Shown: positions 52,082 to 61,960, counted from the first letter of the stretch. The stretch: DNA of 64,000 nucleotides from Flavobacterium geliluteum (GCF_017948595.1 NZ_JAGFBV010000021.1:20017-84016); one strand, 5' to 3'. Made by a program: numbers and translations. Notes: generated from the letters alone by a model not told the origin.

Positions 52082-55000
52082 ATGTATTTTAAATCCATTT
52101 ATTTAAATCTAAAGAGCATTGCCTTTTTAGTGCTGGCTTTACTGGTCGTTCAGGGCGGTTATAGTAAAACTAATTTTAGTAATAAATCTAATCTAAAAAA
52201 TAGAATAGAAAAAGCGACTCTAGTCTCTATTTTTTCAAAATTGAGCAAACAAACGGACTATAAATTTAGTTACGGAGAAGCTGTAATAGCAGACAATACG
52301 GTCTATACTTTTGATTACACCAACGAATCTGTAGATGTAATTTTGAAGGAACTTTCTAAAAAAGCAAATTTCAATTATAATATTAACGGAAAACTGGTTT
52401 TAATTCAAAAAGCAAAAAACAGCGTAATAAGCAAAAAAGCAATTGATAAAATTACAGTTAAAGGAAAAATTGTTGACGAAAATAAAGTCCCAATTCCAGG
52501 TGTTACTATTTTAGAAAGCAATACTAAAAATTCGGCAGTTACTAACTTTGATGGTGAATTTGAGATTACGGTTGGCGATGGAAAAACAATTGAAATCTCT
52601 TATTTGGGTTATAAAACAAAAATCGTAACGGTTCAGTCTTCTTTTATGACGATTCAATTAGAGCCAAATACCTCAGAACTAAGCGAAGTTTTGGTGGTTG
52701 GATATGGTAAACAGTCTAAAAAAGATGTTACCGGAGCTGTAACACAATTAGAAGCGGCCAATTTTAAACAAGGGGTTAATATCTCTGTTGATAATCTGAT
52801 ACAAGGAAAAGTTGCAGGAGTTCGTGTTGTCAATACGAGTGGAGAACCGGGCGCAGGCGTAAATGTAACCATTAGAGGAGTTGGGTCTATCAGAAGCGGC
52901 AGTACACCTTTATTTGTGGTAGATGGTGTTCCGTTATCAAATGAAGGTGTAAGTCCGACTGGAACAAACGTTGGTTTTGGAGCTTCATCTGCCAAAAATC
53001 CTCTTAACTTTTTAAATACAAGCGATATCGAGTCGATTACGGTTCTTAAAGATGCTTCTGCGGCGGCTATTTATGGAGCAAGAGGTTCTAACGGAGTGGT
53101 ACTTGTTACAACTAAAAAAGGATCAAAAGGCGAGGGAACGCTTACTTTTGATACCTATATGGGAGTGGCCACTGTAGCCAATAAGCTGGATGTGCTAAGT
53201 GCAGATCAATACAGAAAAGCCATTAAAGACCCTGCTTTTGATCACGGCGGCAATACCGATTGGCAAGATGTAATTTATAGAACTGCCATTACAAAAAACA
53301 ATTCGTTGTCTTTTTCTAAGCAAACAGAGTCAGGAAATTACTTTGCTTCGCTTGCACAAATGGATCAGGAAGGGATCATTCATAACAGTAATTTTAAACG
53401 TATTTCCGGTAGAATTAATGCATCAGAATCTTTTTTGAAAGACAAACGTTTGAAGGTAAAAATGAATCTTACTGCCAGCGAAACAAAAGATGACGGCGTT
53501 CCTACAAGTGATGATGGAGGTTCTAACGGACAATTAATCGTTCATACCTTGATGGCCAACCCAACCAGATCTGTTTTTGACAGTAACGGAAATTATACCA
53601 ACTTTAATATGAATGCGCACTACAATCCGGCGTATTTGTTGAGCATTTATACTGATCAAACCCGTACATTGAGAGTTTTAGGAAATTTAGAAACTTCGCT
53701 TAAAATTTTTAACGGACTGGAATACAAACTTAACATTGGTATTGACCGTTCTACGGCCGAGAGAAATACGACCATTTACCCAAACTTAACCGATTTGAAT
53801 CCAAAAGGGAAATACGTACAAAACAATCTTGATTCTAAAAACTCTTTGGTAGAGCATTATTTAACGTACAATCTTTTACTGGATAAACACAAATTTGAAG
53901 CATTGGGTGGTTTTTCGTATCAAAAATTTGAAAGATCAGGAACAGCTTTTAGCATCGACGGAATTGCCAATCAGGGAGTAGGCGTACAGCCTTCTATCAA
54001 TCCCGGTTTTGCAGGAACGCAGTCAGGAGTTACTGGTTACGCTCAGGAGAACGAATTGCAGTCTTATTTTGGAAGGTTAAATTATACCTTTAACGAAAGA
54101 TACCTTTTAACAGCTTCGATGAGGGCTGACGGTTCAACTCGTTTTGGAAAAAACAACAAATACGGCTACTTTCCGTCATTTGCTTTAGGATGGAATATTG
54201 CCAAAGAAAACTTTCTTGCAGAATCAGCAACAGTTGATAACCTGAAGTTAAGAACGAGTTGGGGACAAACCGGAAACCAGGAAGTAGAGAATAAAATTAC
54301 GCAGGCAAGTTATTCTCTTTCGGGAGCAGATGGGTATTATTTGTACAATGACTTAAATTTGGTCAATGGAGTTTCGGTAAACAGAACACCAAACCCGAAC
54401 TTAAAATGGGAGGTTGTAACGCAATACAACGTAGGTCTTGATTTTAATTTATGGAAAGACAAGCTTTACGGAACCTTAGATTACTTCAATAAAACCACTA
54501 CCGATGCTATCTTAAATATTCCTTCGCAAGCTTTGAGTCCAACGACTACAATCTGGACGAATATTGATGGTGAAATTATCAATAAAGGTTTTGAATTTAT
54601 GTTAGGTTCAAAACTTGTTGATACTAAAGATTTCACTTGGAATGTTGACGTTAACGGTGCGACATTAAACAATAAAATTGAAAATTTACCGATTTCAGAA
54701 ATCTTAACAGGAACAATTTCAGGACCTGGACAATCTGGAGTTAATGCCAATATTTACAAAAGCGGTTATGCAGCGGGTTCTTTTTATTTGTTAGAACACA
54801 CCGGTTTTGATGCCAACGGAGCAAATGTTTTTAAAGATCAAAACGGAGACGGTAAAATTGATAACAGCGACAGGATTATTATCGAAGGCGCTTTACCTAC
54901 TTTTTACTATGGATTTAACAGTGATATGCGATACAAAAACTTTAGTTTCTCTTTCTCGATTATTGGTCAGACAGGAGGTTATTTATTGAATAATACAGGG

Positions 55001-55363
55001 TTGAATGCTTTAAATATCAATAATTTAGCTTCAGATCGAAATGTGGCTACAGGTTATTATGAGTCGGGAGCCAATGCAACAAACGCGCCAATTTTATCTA
55101 CCTTATTTTTAGAAAAGTCTGATTTTATCAGATTAAATACTGCCCGAATAGGATACAATTTTGATTTAAAAAGCGTGAGCTGGATAAATGGTTTGACACT
55201 CTATATTACAGGTAATAATCTTATCACGATCACCAATTATTCCGGATACGACCCTTTAATTAACAGTCCGAAATCAAACGGGGGAAATCAATCTATAGGT
55301 ATCGATTATGCGGCGTACCCAACTTCTAGAACTTTTAGTTTCGGAGCAACTTTAAAATTATAA
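52082..55363 (+). CDS. SusC/RagA-family TonB-linked outer-membrane transporter with STN domain
   Basis: The 1093-residue protein has a signal peptide (about 10-28). An N-terminal STN signalling domain (about 40-120) is followed by a carboxypeptidase-like domain (about 130-205, VKGKIVDENKVPIPGV). A plug with SusC-type motifs comes next (VVGYGKQSKKDVTGAV; VVDGVPLS; AAIYGARGSNGVV), then a large barrel ending TFSFGATLKL. It imports a glycan or other bulky nutrient with its SusD partner, which starts 3 bases downstream. The STN domain marks it as a sensor for the FecR/sigma pair. Confidence 0.95.
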   Translation: MYFKSIYLNLKSIAFLVLALLVVQGGYSKTNFSNKSNLKNRIEKATLVSIFSKLSKQTDYKFSYGEAVIADNTVYTFDYTNESVDVILKELSKKANFNYNINGKLVLIQKAKNSVISKKAIDKITVKGKIVDENKVPIPGVTILESNTKNSAVTNFDGEFEITVGDGKTIEISYLGYKTKIVTVQSSFMTIQLEPNTSELSEVLVVGYGKQSKKDVTGAVTQLEAANFKQGVNISVDNLIQGKVAGVRVVNTSGEPGAGVNVTIRGVGSIRSGSTPLFVVDGVPLSNEGVSPTGTNVGFGASSAKNPLNFLNTSDIESITVLKDASAAAIYGARGSNGVVLVTTKKGSKGEGTLTFDTYMGVATVANKLDVLSADQYRKAIKDPAFDHGGNTDWQDVIYRTAITKNNSLSFSKQTESGNYFASLAQMDQEGIIHNSNFKRISGRINASESFLKDKRLKVKMNLTASETKDDGVPTSDDGGSNGQLIVHTLMANPTRSVFDSNGNYTNFNMNAHYNPAYLLSIYTDQTRTLRVLGNLETSLKIFNGLEYKLNIGIDRSTAERNTTIYPNLTDLNPKGKYVQNNLDSKNSLVEHYLTYNLLLDKHKFEALGGFSYQKFERSGTAFSIDGIANQGVGVQPSINPGFAGTQSGVTGYAQENELQSYFGRLNYTFNERYLLTASMRADGSTRFGKNNKYGYFPSFALGWNIAKENFLAESATVDNLKLRTSWGQTGNQEVENKITQASYSLSGADGYYLYNDLNLVNGVSVNRTPNPNLKWEVVTQYNVGLDFNLWKDKLYGTLDYFNKTTTDAILNIPSQALSPTTTIWTNIDGEIINKGFEFMLGSKLVDTKDFTWNVDVNGATLNNKIENLPISEILTGTISGPGQSGVNANIYKSGYAAGSFYLLEHTGFDANGANVFKDQNGDGKIDNSDRIIIEGALPTFYYGFNSDMRYKNFSFSFSIIGQTGGYLLNNTGLNALNINNLASDRNVATGYYESGANATNAPILSTLFLEKSDFIRLNTARIGYNFDLKSVSWINGLTLYITGNNLITITNYSGYDPLINSPKSNGGNQSIGIDYAAYPTSRTFSFGATLKL

Positions 55364-55366
55364 AAC

Positions 55367-57136
55367 ATGAAGACAAAAACAATTTTTAGTTTAAAAATCA
55401 TAACATTATTCTCTTTTATTTTTCTCTTTAGCAACTGTACTGATTTGGATGAAGTTGTATTAGATGAGGTATTGGGAGAAAATGCCTCTAACCCTGCCGG
55501 AGCATTGGCAGCGGCTTATGACAGATTGGGAGACAGGACTTTTGTAGATCATTCGGGAGTTTTTTCTTTACAGGAATATACTTCAGATGAAGCTATTTTG
55601 CCAACACGAGGGAGTGACTGGGGAGATGGCGGAAAATGGAGAGATATGCACGAGTTTACATGGAAGTCTGATAATGCGATTGTGGTAGACAACTGGAATT
55701 TGTTGACCAACGGAATTACACGTTCGTTAACGGCTATTCAATCTATCGAGGAGAGTTCGATCACAGAAAAGAAACTGTTTCTAGCCGAAGCAAAAGCGCT
55801 TTTGGCTTATTACACGTACGTAACTTTAGACCTTTACGGACAAGCACCTTACAGAGATCCGATGAACCCAAGTGCGCCTTTGCAAATTTTAAAAGCCGAT
55901 ACTCAAATTGATAAATTAATCACTGATGTCGAAGCTCTGATACCGGATTTAGCCAATCTAGGAGAACAACAAACACATCACGGAAGGTTTACCAAACAGG
56001 CAGCTTACGGCTTTCTGAGTACGATGTATCTGAATCGTGCTGTACTAAAAGATCGTTATAACGCGACATCTAATTTTAATTTTAATGAAGCAGCTGTAAA
56101 TGGTACAGGAACCGATATGGATCGTGTTATTTATTATACTTCTTTATTGATTGATTCTGGAAAATTTAGTTTAGAAAGCGACTACTTCAAAAATTTCTCA
56201 AGAGACAACGACAATGGCAAAGAACTTATTTTTGCTATTTCTCAAAAAATTGATTACATCCGTAACGGTTCTAACAGTTTTGCTTATGTATGTATGGAGC
56301 GTAATCAGCGCGTATCTGCAGCAAACAGAGGAACAAACGCAGCGTGTACGACTCCTGAATTTTATGCCACTTGGGATGGCAATCATGATGACCCGAGATT
56401 CAACCAGGCTTATCAGTACGCAGATGGTACATGGTTTACCAATGACGGAACAACGCCAAGCGTTCCTGCTACAGATATTATTCCGAAGAGCACAAACTTG
56501 CCTTGGTTTCATTTTACAAGAGGCATTGTAGCGGGACCTCAATATGGTCCAATATTATTACCTTCCGGATCACTGGAAATGGTGGGTAACCGCATTAAAG
56601 TTTCTCCACTTTATATGGAAAAAAGCACAACTACAAGAATGGATTTTACGCCTTCATTGACTTTTAAAAACCCGGCTCAGTCGGTTTTTGCTCAGAACGA
56701 AATTAATCAGGGTGCTCGTATTTTTAAATATGAATTTGATCCGGAAGGAGGAAACGGAAACAGTAACGTAGATATTCCGTTATTTCGTCTGGGCGGCATT
56801 TACACAATGAGAGCCGAGGCTTATTTTAGAAAAGGAGCTACAGGTTTGGCAATGAATGATTTAAATATATTGCGTACCAGCAGAAAAAGAGAGTCTTTGT
56901 ACGGAAATGCACCTGGAAAAGCGCTTAGCTCTATAGACGAAACGAAATTGTATAACGAAATAGGTTTTGAATTGTATTGGGAATTGTACCGAAGACCACA
57001 AATGATTCGTTTCGGGAAGTTTGATTTGCCGGGAACAGCAAAACCAGCATCTCAACCTTACAGAAGGGTGTTTCCAATTCCTCAGTCAACGATTGATGTC
57101 ACTAAGGAATTCAAACAAAATCAAGGATATAATTAG
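55367..57136 (+). CDS. SusD/RagB-family nutrient-binding lipoprotein
   Basis: The 589-residue protein has an N-terminal lipoprotein signal with Cys near residue 25 (FSNCTDLDE), then the SusD TPR-like fold (LAEAKALLAYYTYVTLDLYGQAPYR; GRFTKQAAYGFLSTMYLNRA). The C-terminal motif ELYWELYRRPQMIRFGKF is typical of the family. It caps the SusC barrel. Its ligand cannot be read from the sequence. A terminator follows the stop. Confidence 0.94.
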   Translation: MKTKTIFSLKIITLFSFIFLFSNCTDLDEVVLDEVLGENASNPAGALAAAYDRLGDRTFVDHSGVFSLQEYTSDEAILPTRGSDWGDGGKWRDMHEFTWKSDNAIVVDNWNLLTNGITRSLTAIQSIEESSITEKKLFLAEAKALLAYYTYVTLDLYGQAPYRDPMNPSAPLQILKADTQIDKLITDVEALIPDLANLGEQQTHHGRFTKQAAYGFLSTMYLNRAVLKDRYNATSNFNFNEAAVNGTGTDMDRVIYYTSLLIDSGKFSLESDYFKNFSRDNDNGKELIFAISQKIDYIRNGSNSFAYVCMERNQRVSAANRGTNAACTTPEFYATWDGNHDDPRFNQAYQYADGTWFTNDGTTPSVPATDIIPKSTNLPWFHFTRGIVAGPQYGPILLPSGSLEMVGNRIKVSPLYMEKSTTTRMDFTPSLTFKNPAQSVFAQNEINQGARIFKYEFDPEGGNGNSNVDIPLFRLGGIYTMRAEAYFRKGATGLAMNDLNILRTSRKRESLYGNAPGKALSSIDETKLYNEIGFELYWELYRRPQMIRFGKFDLPGTAKPASQPYRRVFPIPQSTIDVTKEFKQNQGYN

Positions 57137-57167
57137 TTTTTTTGTGTTAGTTTATTTTTTTTTTATC

Positions 57168-57200
57168 AAAGCCTGTTTCTTCCGGAAACAGGCTTTTGTT
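57168..57200 (+). terminator. Terminator of the SusCD operon
   Basis: AAAGCCTGTTTC (57168-57179) pairs perfectly with GAAACAGGCTTT (57185-57196) around a 5-nt loop. Confidence 0.88.
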
Positions 57201-57240
57201 TTAGCACTATTGACGATTACAGACTTGTAAAATGGTTTAA

Positions 57241-57423
57241 ATATATGCTACCACAGCATCAAACGGTTTTGCGATAGGTACAGATTCACTAATCAGAAAA
57301 ATGTCGAAAGAAACTTTTGCAGATGGCCCACAACTTATTGATGCAATTGCAAAAGAAGATTTTAAATCGGGATCTGTTATGGATCAATTAAAAACTATTT
57401 TTGAGAAAACTAAATGCAAGTAA
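57241..57423 (+). pseudogene. C-terminal fragment of an unidentified gene
   Basis: A plus-strand frame of 60 codons begins right after a TAA at 57238-57240 and has a normal stop (57421-57423). The text (QLIDAIAKED, VMDQLKTIFEKTKCK) looks like a genuine protein tail, whereas the upstream part is absent. An ATG at 57301 could give only 40 residues. I cannot name the parent protein. Confidence 0.35.
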
Positions 57424-57726
57424 TGTAACTCATTCATTCGGACAGGCCGAATGATAGCTTGAAATTTTTTCTTGGACGATTAAGAAGTCTCGCATGCGTA
57501 TTGAATTACGATAGATGTTTACTGTAGAAAAACTTTGTTATGAAAACGATTGCCTAGCCCAGATAGAAGGGAAAATCCTTTTTAGGGCTATTTTTCTTAG
57601 CCCTAAAAAGATTGGAATGATAGCTGGAAATTGCTCCTGAATACACTTTATCTCGTCTAAACAGAGAGGTTTGACATAATTTTTTCAGTGAAAGACAAGA
57701 AAGTATAATATAACAAAACAGTTGCA
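57424..57726. other. Non-coding spacer with inverted repeats
   Basis: This holds CATTCGG/CCGAATG (57435-57453) and a 13-bp stem CTTTTTAGGGCTA/TAGCCCTAAAAAG (57578-57610). The latter has the wrong A/T polarity for a terminator. No gene is visible. Confidence 0.55.
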
Positions 57727-58749
57727 TTATCCCTTTTTTATCAACGGAATTACCTTTGCACCAATAAGTTCAATTGCATTCATTAATTGAGCGTGTGTGA
57801 GGCCGGCATTATCCATCTGGAATGTAAATCGATCAATTCCGCCAAGCGATTCGCTGTGGCGCAGTATTTTCTCGGCAACACGTTCCGGTCCGCCCACAAC
57901 CAAAACGCCTTGGTCATCGATAAGCATATCAAACTTGACTTTGGTTACAGGTGGCCAACCACGCTCTAATCCTAATTTTGTCCAGAGTTCGGCGTAGCCA
58001 GGGTAATAGGTTGCTATTGCATTTTCGTTATCGCTTCCGACAAAACCAGGTGAATGTAGCCCTACTTTAAGTTCGTTTGGTGCATATCCAGCCGCTTTTC
58101 CTGCTTCTCGGTACAAATCGATTAAAGGTCGAAATCGGTGAGTTTGGCCACCAATTACGGCTACCATCAGCGGTAAACCCAAAGATCCTGCACGTACAAA
58201 AGATTCGGGAGTACCTCCAACACCCAGCCAGATAGGTAGTTTTTCCTGCACGGCCCTTGGATAAACGGGTAAATTGTGCAATGCAGGACGAAATTGTCCT
58301 GACCATGTAACATATTCATTGTCGCGAATTTGCAGCAGCAATTCTAGTTTCTCTTTAAAGAGCGCATCATAATCATTCAAATCAAACCCAAATAACGGAT
58401 AAGCCTCTATAGACGACCCGCGACCAACGACAATTTCGGCTCTTCCTTTCGAAATCAAGTCTAAGGTGGCAAAACTTTGGTACACTCGCACAGGGTCGGC
58501 GGCACTTAAAACAGCTACGGCGCTTGCGAGCCTTATTCGGTTTGTTCTAGCTGCGGCAGCACTTAGTATTACAGCGGTTGCCGAATCTAAAAACTCTTTT
58601 TTATGATGCTCGCCAATACTAAAAACATCCAGTCCGGCTTGATCGGCCCACTCAATTCTTTGCAGCAATTGTTCCATTGCATCTACGCTGCTCAGTGTAT
58701 TGTGGTCACCGTACATTGCCGAAGCAAAACTGTCTATTCCTATTTCCAT
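57727..58749 (-). CDS. LLM-class flavin-dependent oxidoreductase (luciferase-like)
   Basis: The start at 58749 (MEIGIDSFASAMYG) removes an unlikely extension. The 340-residue protein has the bacterial luciferase-like TIM barrel, with FSIGEHHKKEFLDSA, RIRLASAVAVLSAADPVRVYQ and RAEIVVGRGSSIEAYPLFG, and the C-terminal VGGPERVAEKIL. It uses reduced flavin to oxidise an unknown substrate. It follows the DUF1634/TauE pair by 28 bases on the same strand. Confidence 0.9.
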   Translation of the reverse strand: MEIGIDSFASAMYGDHNTLSSVDAMEQLLQRIEWADQAGLDVFSIGEHHKKEFLDSATAVILSAAAARTNRIRLASAVAVLSAADPVRVYQSFATLDLISKGRAEIVVGRGSSIEAYPLFGFDLNDYDALFKEKLELLLQIRDNEYVTWSGQFRPALHNLPVYPRAVQEKLPIWLGVGGTPESFVRAGSLGLPLMVAVIGGQTHRFRPLIDLYREAGKAAGYAPNELKVGLHSPGFVGSDNENAIATYYPGYAELWTKLGLERGWPPVTKVKFDMLIDDQGVLVVGGPERVAEKILRHSESLGGIDRFTFQMDNAGLTHAQLMNAIELIGAKVIPLIKKG

Positions 58750-58777
58750 GATCTTTAATGGTGTTAAATTTATTTTT

Positions 58778-59167
58778 TTAATGTGAAAAACCCAATGCAA
58801 CGCTTATTGATATGATCAAAATTACGATGAGTGTGATCACGGTATACAGGTAGTCTTTTTCGATAAGGAACGAAAAAAGCGAGAGTAAAATACGAAAAAT
58901 TGGCGTTAGGAAAAGAAGAATGATTCCGAAAAAAATTATAGAGGTTCCACTTCCGTGAATGGCACCTTGGTAAACAGACGAAATGACTTCGAAGATACTG
59001 CGATCCTTCTCCTGAAACACCGAGTAATTTTCGACTTCGTGACCGTGATGTATCAAATAAATAACTCCGCCAATAAAAGCCACCGTGAGCGAAATCCAGA
59101 CGCCGTAACGCAATAAATTGCCTATAATATTCTGGAAATCTTTTTCTCCAAATTTTTCTTGCTGCAT
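58778..59167 (-). CDS. DUF1634 small membrane protein
   Basis: The start at 59167 (MQQEKFGEKDFQNI) leaves a 4-base gap after the TauE gene. A start at 59185 would overlap it. The 129-residue protein has three helices (about 25-40, 75-95 and 105-127) and the DUF1634 opening LLRYGVWISLTVAFIGGVIYL. DUF1634 genes regularly accompany TauE/SafE permeases, so it is probably an accessory subunit. Confidence 0.88.
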   Translation of the reverse strand: MQQEKFGEKDFQNIIGNLLRYGVWISLTVAFIGGVIYLIHHGHEVENYSVFQEKDRSIFEVISSVYQGAIHGSGTSIIFFGIILLFLTPIFRILLSLFSFLIEKDYLYTVITLIVILIISISVALGFSH

Positions 59168-59171
59168 CGTT

Positions 59172-60008
59172 TTATATTTTACCATTTATTCCGCTATAAA
59201 TCATGTTTACCGCCAAAACCAGAATCAGGCAGGCAAAAAAGATGCGCAGTTTCTTGGGGTTTGTTCGCACCAATACTTTGGCCCCAGCCATGGCTCCAAA
59301 CAAAACACCAATGACAACAGGCATGCAGATTCCGGGTTCGATGTAGCCTTTCTGAATGTAAATCACAGAGCTGGCCATAGCAGTAACGCCCATCATAAAA
59401 TTACTGGTTGTGGTAGAAACCTTAAACGGAATTCGCATAATATTGTCCATCGCAATCACTTTAAAGGCTCCAGAACCTATTCCTAATAATCCCGACATCA
59501 TACCCGCAACGCCCATCATTCCGAATCCGCCGACCACATTTTTGGTTCCGTAACTCATTATTTGGCCATCGTGCGTGGGGTAGGTTCCGGGGAGTTTCAG
59601 CTTCTTGGCCAATGAACTTGATTCTAATACAATATGTTCTTCTTTCTTGCGAAGCGAATTAATAGCAGAGAAGATTAAAGTGAGTCCGAATAAAACCGCT
59701 ATAAAAGAAGTAGGAGCAATGGTAGAAAGCAAAGCGCCTCCTACGGCTCCAATAGTGGTGGCAATTTCGAGAAAAATCCCGAGGCGAATGTTGGTAATTC
59801 CTTCTTTTACGTAAGCGGCTGCAGAACCAGAAGAAGTAGCGATTACGGAGACCAAAGCCGCACCAATTGCATAATGAATATCAACACCCAAAACGACTGT
59901 TAAGAGCGGTATAATGATGATTCCGCCGCCAAGACCTGATAATGAACCAATAAAACCTGCTAAAAAAGCACCGAGAATCATAATCAGTGTAAATGTAAGT
60001 ACTGTCAT
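59172..60008 (-). CDS. TauE/SafE-family sulfite or organosulfur exporter
   Basis: The 278-residue permease has two repeats of the TauE/SafE fold. GFIGSLSGLGGGIIIIPLLT is in the first half and GMMSGLLGIGSGAFKVIAM in the second. About eight helices are expected. It transports sulfite, taurine-derived or other organic anions. It heads the minus-strand operon with DUF1634 and the LLM oxidoreductase, which hints at sulfonate or sulfur metabolism. Confidence 0.92.
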   Translation of the reverse strand: MTVLTFTLIMILGAFLAGFIGSLSGLGGGIIIIPLLTVVLGVDIHYAIGAALVSVIATSSGSAAAYVKEGITNIRLGIFLEIATTIGAVGGALLSTIAPTSFIAVLFGLTLIFSAINSLRKKEEHIVLESSSLAKKLKLPGTYPTHDGQIMSYGTKNVVGGFGMMGVAGMMSGLLGIGSGAFKVIAMDNIMRIPFKVSTTTSNFMMGVTAMASSVIYIQKGYIEPGICMPVVIGVLFGAMAGAKVLVRTNPKKLRIFFACLILVLAVNMIYSGINGKI

Positions 60009-60107
60009 GCGAATACAATTTATTTAAGGCTAATTTACAAATAGATATTTGTCTATGGAGAGTTTGGTCTTATAATAAAATGTGAAATCTGAGTTGTGAA
60101 AAGTTGA

Positions 60108-60542
60108 TTAAAGATTTCCGTATAGCAATTGAATGGTATGAAAATCGGATGATCCGTCAAAATATTTCTCTAAAACTTCCTGAAAGAGTGATTCATTGTT
60201 CTGTACGCTGGCAAACAAGGTCATGCTAGATCTCAGGATTTCATCATCTGGCATTCCGAATATCTCTAATGCCGTTTTTTCTTCTGTTTTTAGAAGTTCA
60301 GCAGCGACTTCAATAAGATGTTTTCCCAGAATAGGGTGTTCCAAATAAGCGATGGCTTCATCGGCACTTTTTATTTCGTAAAACTTTGAAGTATCGCTCG
60401 ATCCAAGTCCTTTTATTTGAGGAAAGATAAACCACATCCACGGCGATTCTTTTTTTCCTTTTTTAATTTCAGATAATGCAGTTAAGTATAATTTGTTTTG
60501 AGCCTCTAAAAAACGAAGCAAATCTTTTTTATTGTAAGCCAT
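60108..60542 (-). CDS. DUF1810 family protein
   Basis: The 144-residue soluble protein matches DUF1810: FLEAQNKLYLTALSEIKKGKKESPWMWFIFPQIKGLG, then YLEHPILGKHLIEVA and GMPDDEILRSSMTLFA. It is sometimes called calpastatin-like but has no established activity; some members are predicted to act on nucleotide-derived substrates. It is a single gene. Confidence 0.92.
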   Translation of the reverse strand: MAYNKKDLLRFLEAQNKLYLTALSEIKKGKKESPWMWFIFPQIKGLGSSDTSKFYEIKSADEAIAYLEHPILGKHLIEVAAELLKTEEKTALEIFGMPDDEILRSSMTLFASVQNNESLFQEVLEKYFDGSSDFHTIQLLYGNL

Positions 60543-61072
60543 TAGGTAAAATATTTATTGGGGCATTCTGGCGGTAAATCTACTGAAAATATATTGAGTT
60601 TTAGAAAGCAAAGTCCTTATAAAAAGTTTTTTTTGTGCAAAATTTAGCTTATTATTCAGTTGTTTTTTACCCTGTTTTTTCATGAAGAAATGTAAAAAAA
60701 TCTGCTTATCAATAATTGTAACTTCGATTTGAATAATCGTTTTAGAGCTGACTTTTAAAATTAAATTTTTTGGTCTCAATAGATAAGTATTTGCTAGTTT
60801 TTACAGCTATGACGAAATGTCATGTATTAATAATTATTAAATCATTAAGTCAGATTACCAATTATTTATGATTTTTTATATAAAGTTATAGTTTAATAAA
60901 ATAATTAATAATACAGAAGTTTTATTCGAATCTTAAATTAGTTCTCGTTGTGTTTTTTTAGCATTTCTTAAGCTTTAGAATATAAAATATACTCAGATTT
61001 TTAGATAAACGAAGAAAAAAATGTGATCGTTATTTTGTAATTTTTTTAAAGTATCGTATAAGTGATTTTAGA
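60543..61072. other. AT-rich non-coding spacer
   Basis: This 530-base gap separates two divergent genes. A minus-strand frame of 74 codons at 60555-60779 has only low-complexity Lys/Phe/Ile text and no start context. No repeats of note were seen. Confidence 0.5.
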
Positions 61073-61082
61073 TTGTACAAAC

Positions 61083-61090
61083 TAATTTTG
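61083..61090 (+). promoter_or_regulatory. Candidate -7 element TAATTTTG of the SpoIIAA-like gene
   Basis: This matches TAnnTTTG and sits immediately before an in-frame ATG at 61091. That makes the ATG at 61127 the more likely start. Confidence 0.4.
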
Positions 61091-61126
61091 ATGGAAACGA
61101 AAATAACATTTAAACTCCACAATATT

Positions 61127-61495
61127 ATGATACACAAAATTGACACTGTAGACAATATGGTTGCTTTTAGAGCGCTGGCAGAAGTTACCAAAGATGATTT
61201 TAAGACCGTTGTAGTTCCTGCTATCGAAGAATTGGTAAAGCGAACAAATCAAATTAATTTTTTATTGGTTCTAGATACAGACCTTAAAGATTTTACTGCT
61301 GGTGCTTGGCTTCAAGATGCTATGATTGGCCTTAAACACTTAGGAAAATGGAACAGATCTGCAATTGTAACAGATTCAGACGATATTATTGCTTTTACTA
61401 ATGGATTTAGTGTAATAATGCCGGGAGAATTTAAAGGATTTAAAAAAGAAACTTTCAATAAAGCGTTAAATTGGGTAGAAGGAAATATAAATTAA
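61127..61495 (+). CDS. SpoIIAA-like (STAS/SEC14-like, DUF3478) protein
   Basis: The start at 61127 (MIHKIDTVDNMVAF) is chosen because a -7 box precedes the earlier ATGs; it gives 122 residues, normal for the family. Typical text is VAFRALAEVTKDDFKTVVVPAIEEL, then INFLLVLDTDLKDFTAGAWLQDAMIGLKHLGKW with AIVTDSDDI and a C-terminal WVEG. The fold is a STAS-like alpha/beta domain. Ligand and role are not known. Confidence 0.85.
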   Translation: MIHKIDTVDNMVAFRALAEVTKDDFKTVVVPAIEELVKRTNQINFLLVLDTDLKDFTAGAWLQDAMIGLKHLGKWNRSAIVTDSDDIIAFTNGFSVIMPGEFKGFKKETFNKALNWVEGNIN

Positions 61496-61536
61496 GAATA
61501 TTGTGTGCGATATTAGTTCTTGATTTTCAGTAAATT

Positions 61537-61575
61537 AAAAATAGTGCATTGCCAATGTATTGCGCTATTTTTTCG
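61537..61575. terminator. Terminator between convergent genes, overlapping a stop codon
   Basis: AAAAATAGTGCA (61537-61548) pairs with TGCGCTATTTTT (61561-61572) with one G-T pair, followed by T. The TAG stop of the minus-strand gene (61565-61567) lies inside the stem. Confidence 0.78.
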
Positions 61576-61960
61576 TGTCTTTTTTTGTTTCGATTTCAAT
61601 TTTCTCAATCTCAACTTTTTCCTTTTTTATAGCTTGTCTAAGCAATGCAAAAAGACTCATATAGATATTGGCAACAAAAACCAGCGAAAAACCAGCAATG
61701 AGATAGCCGCGCCAATCATTCAGTAGTAATTTGTATTCGCAAAGAACCAGAAAAAACAATGTTACATAATGACTAAAGCAATATTCGCAAGTAAAGAGGT
61801 AAAAGGCTTTTCTTCTTAACAATGTTCGTCCTTGATTAGCATTTTTTTGACACCATTCTCGGGGTTCCTTAAAAATTTCTTCATGCGTAACTGTCCAGGC
61901 GATACAGGCAATCGGAATTGCCAAAACAAAAAGCCAAACTATTTGTGTGGATAAACTCAT
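61565..61960 (-). CDS. Small membrane protein with CxxC motif
   Basis: The 131-residue protein has an N-terminal helix (about 5-25) and two more helices (about 60-75 and 82-105). A Cys-Glu-Tyr-Cys motif (TCEYCFSHYV) sits at the entry of the second helix. The C-terminus is a Lys/Glu-rich cytoplasmic tail. The CxxC and helix layout resemble DUF1360-type membrane proteins, but I am not sure. The function is unknown. Confidence 0.7.
   Translation of the reverse strand: MSLSTQIVWLFVLAIPIACIAWTVTHEEIFKEPREWCQKNANQGRTLLRRKAFYLFTCEYCFSHYVTLFFLVLCEYKLLLNDWRGYLIAGFSLVFVANIYMSLFALLRQAIKKEKVEIEKIEIETKKDTKK

Noticed and set aside
57578..57610. 13-bp inverted repeat as a terminator
   Set aside because: A and T flanks are inside the stem with reversed polarity and no T-run follows on either strand.
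60555..60779. 74-codon minus-strand frame upstream of the DUF1810 gene
   Set aside because: AT-driven low-complexity text, no recognisable domain or promoter; kept as spacer.
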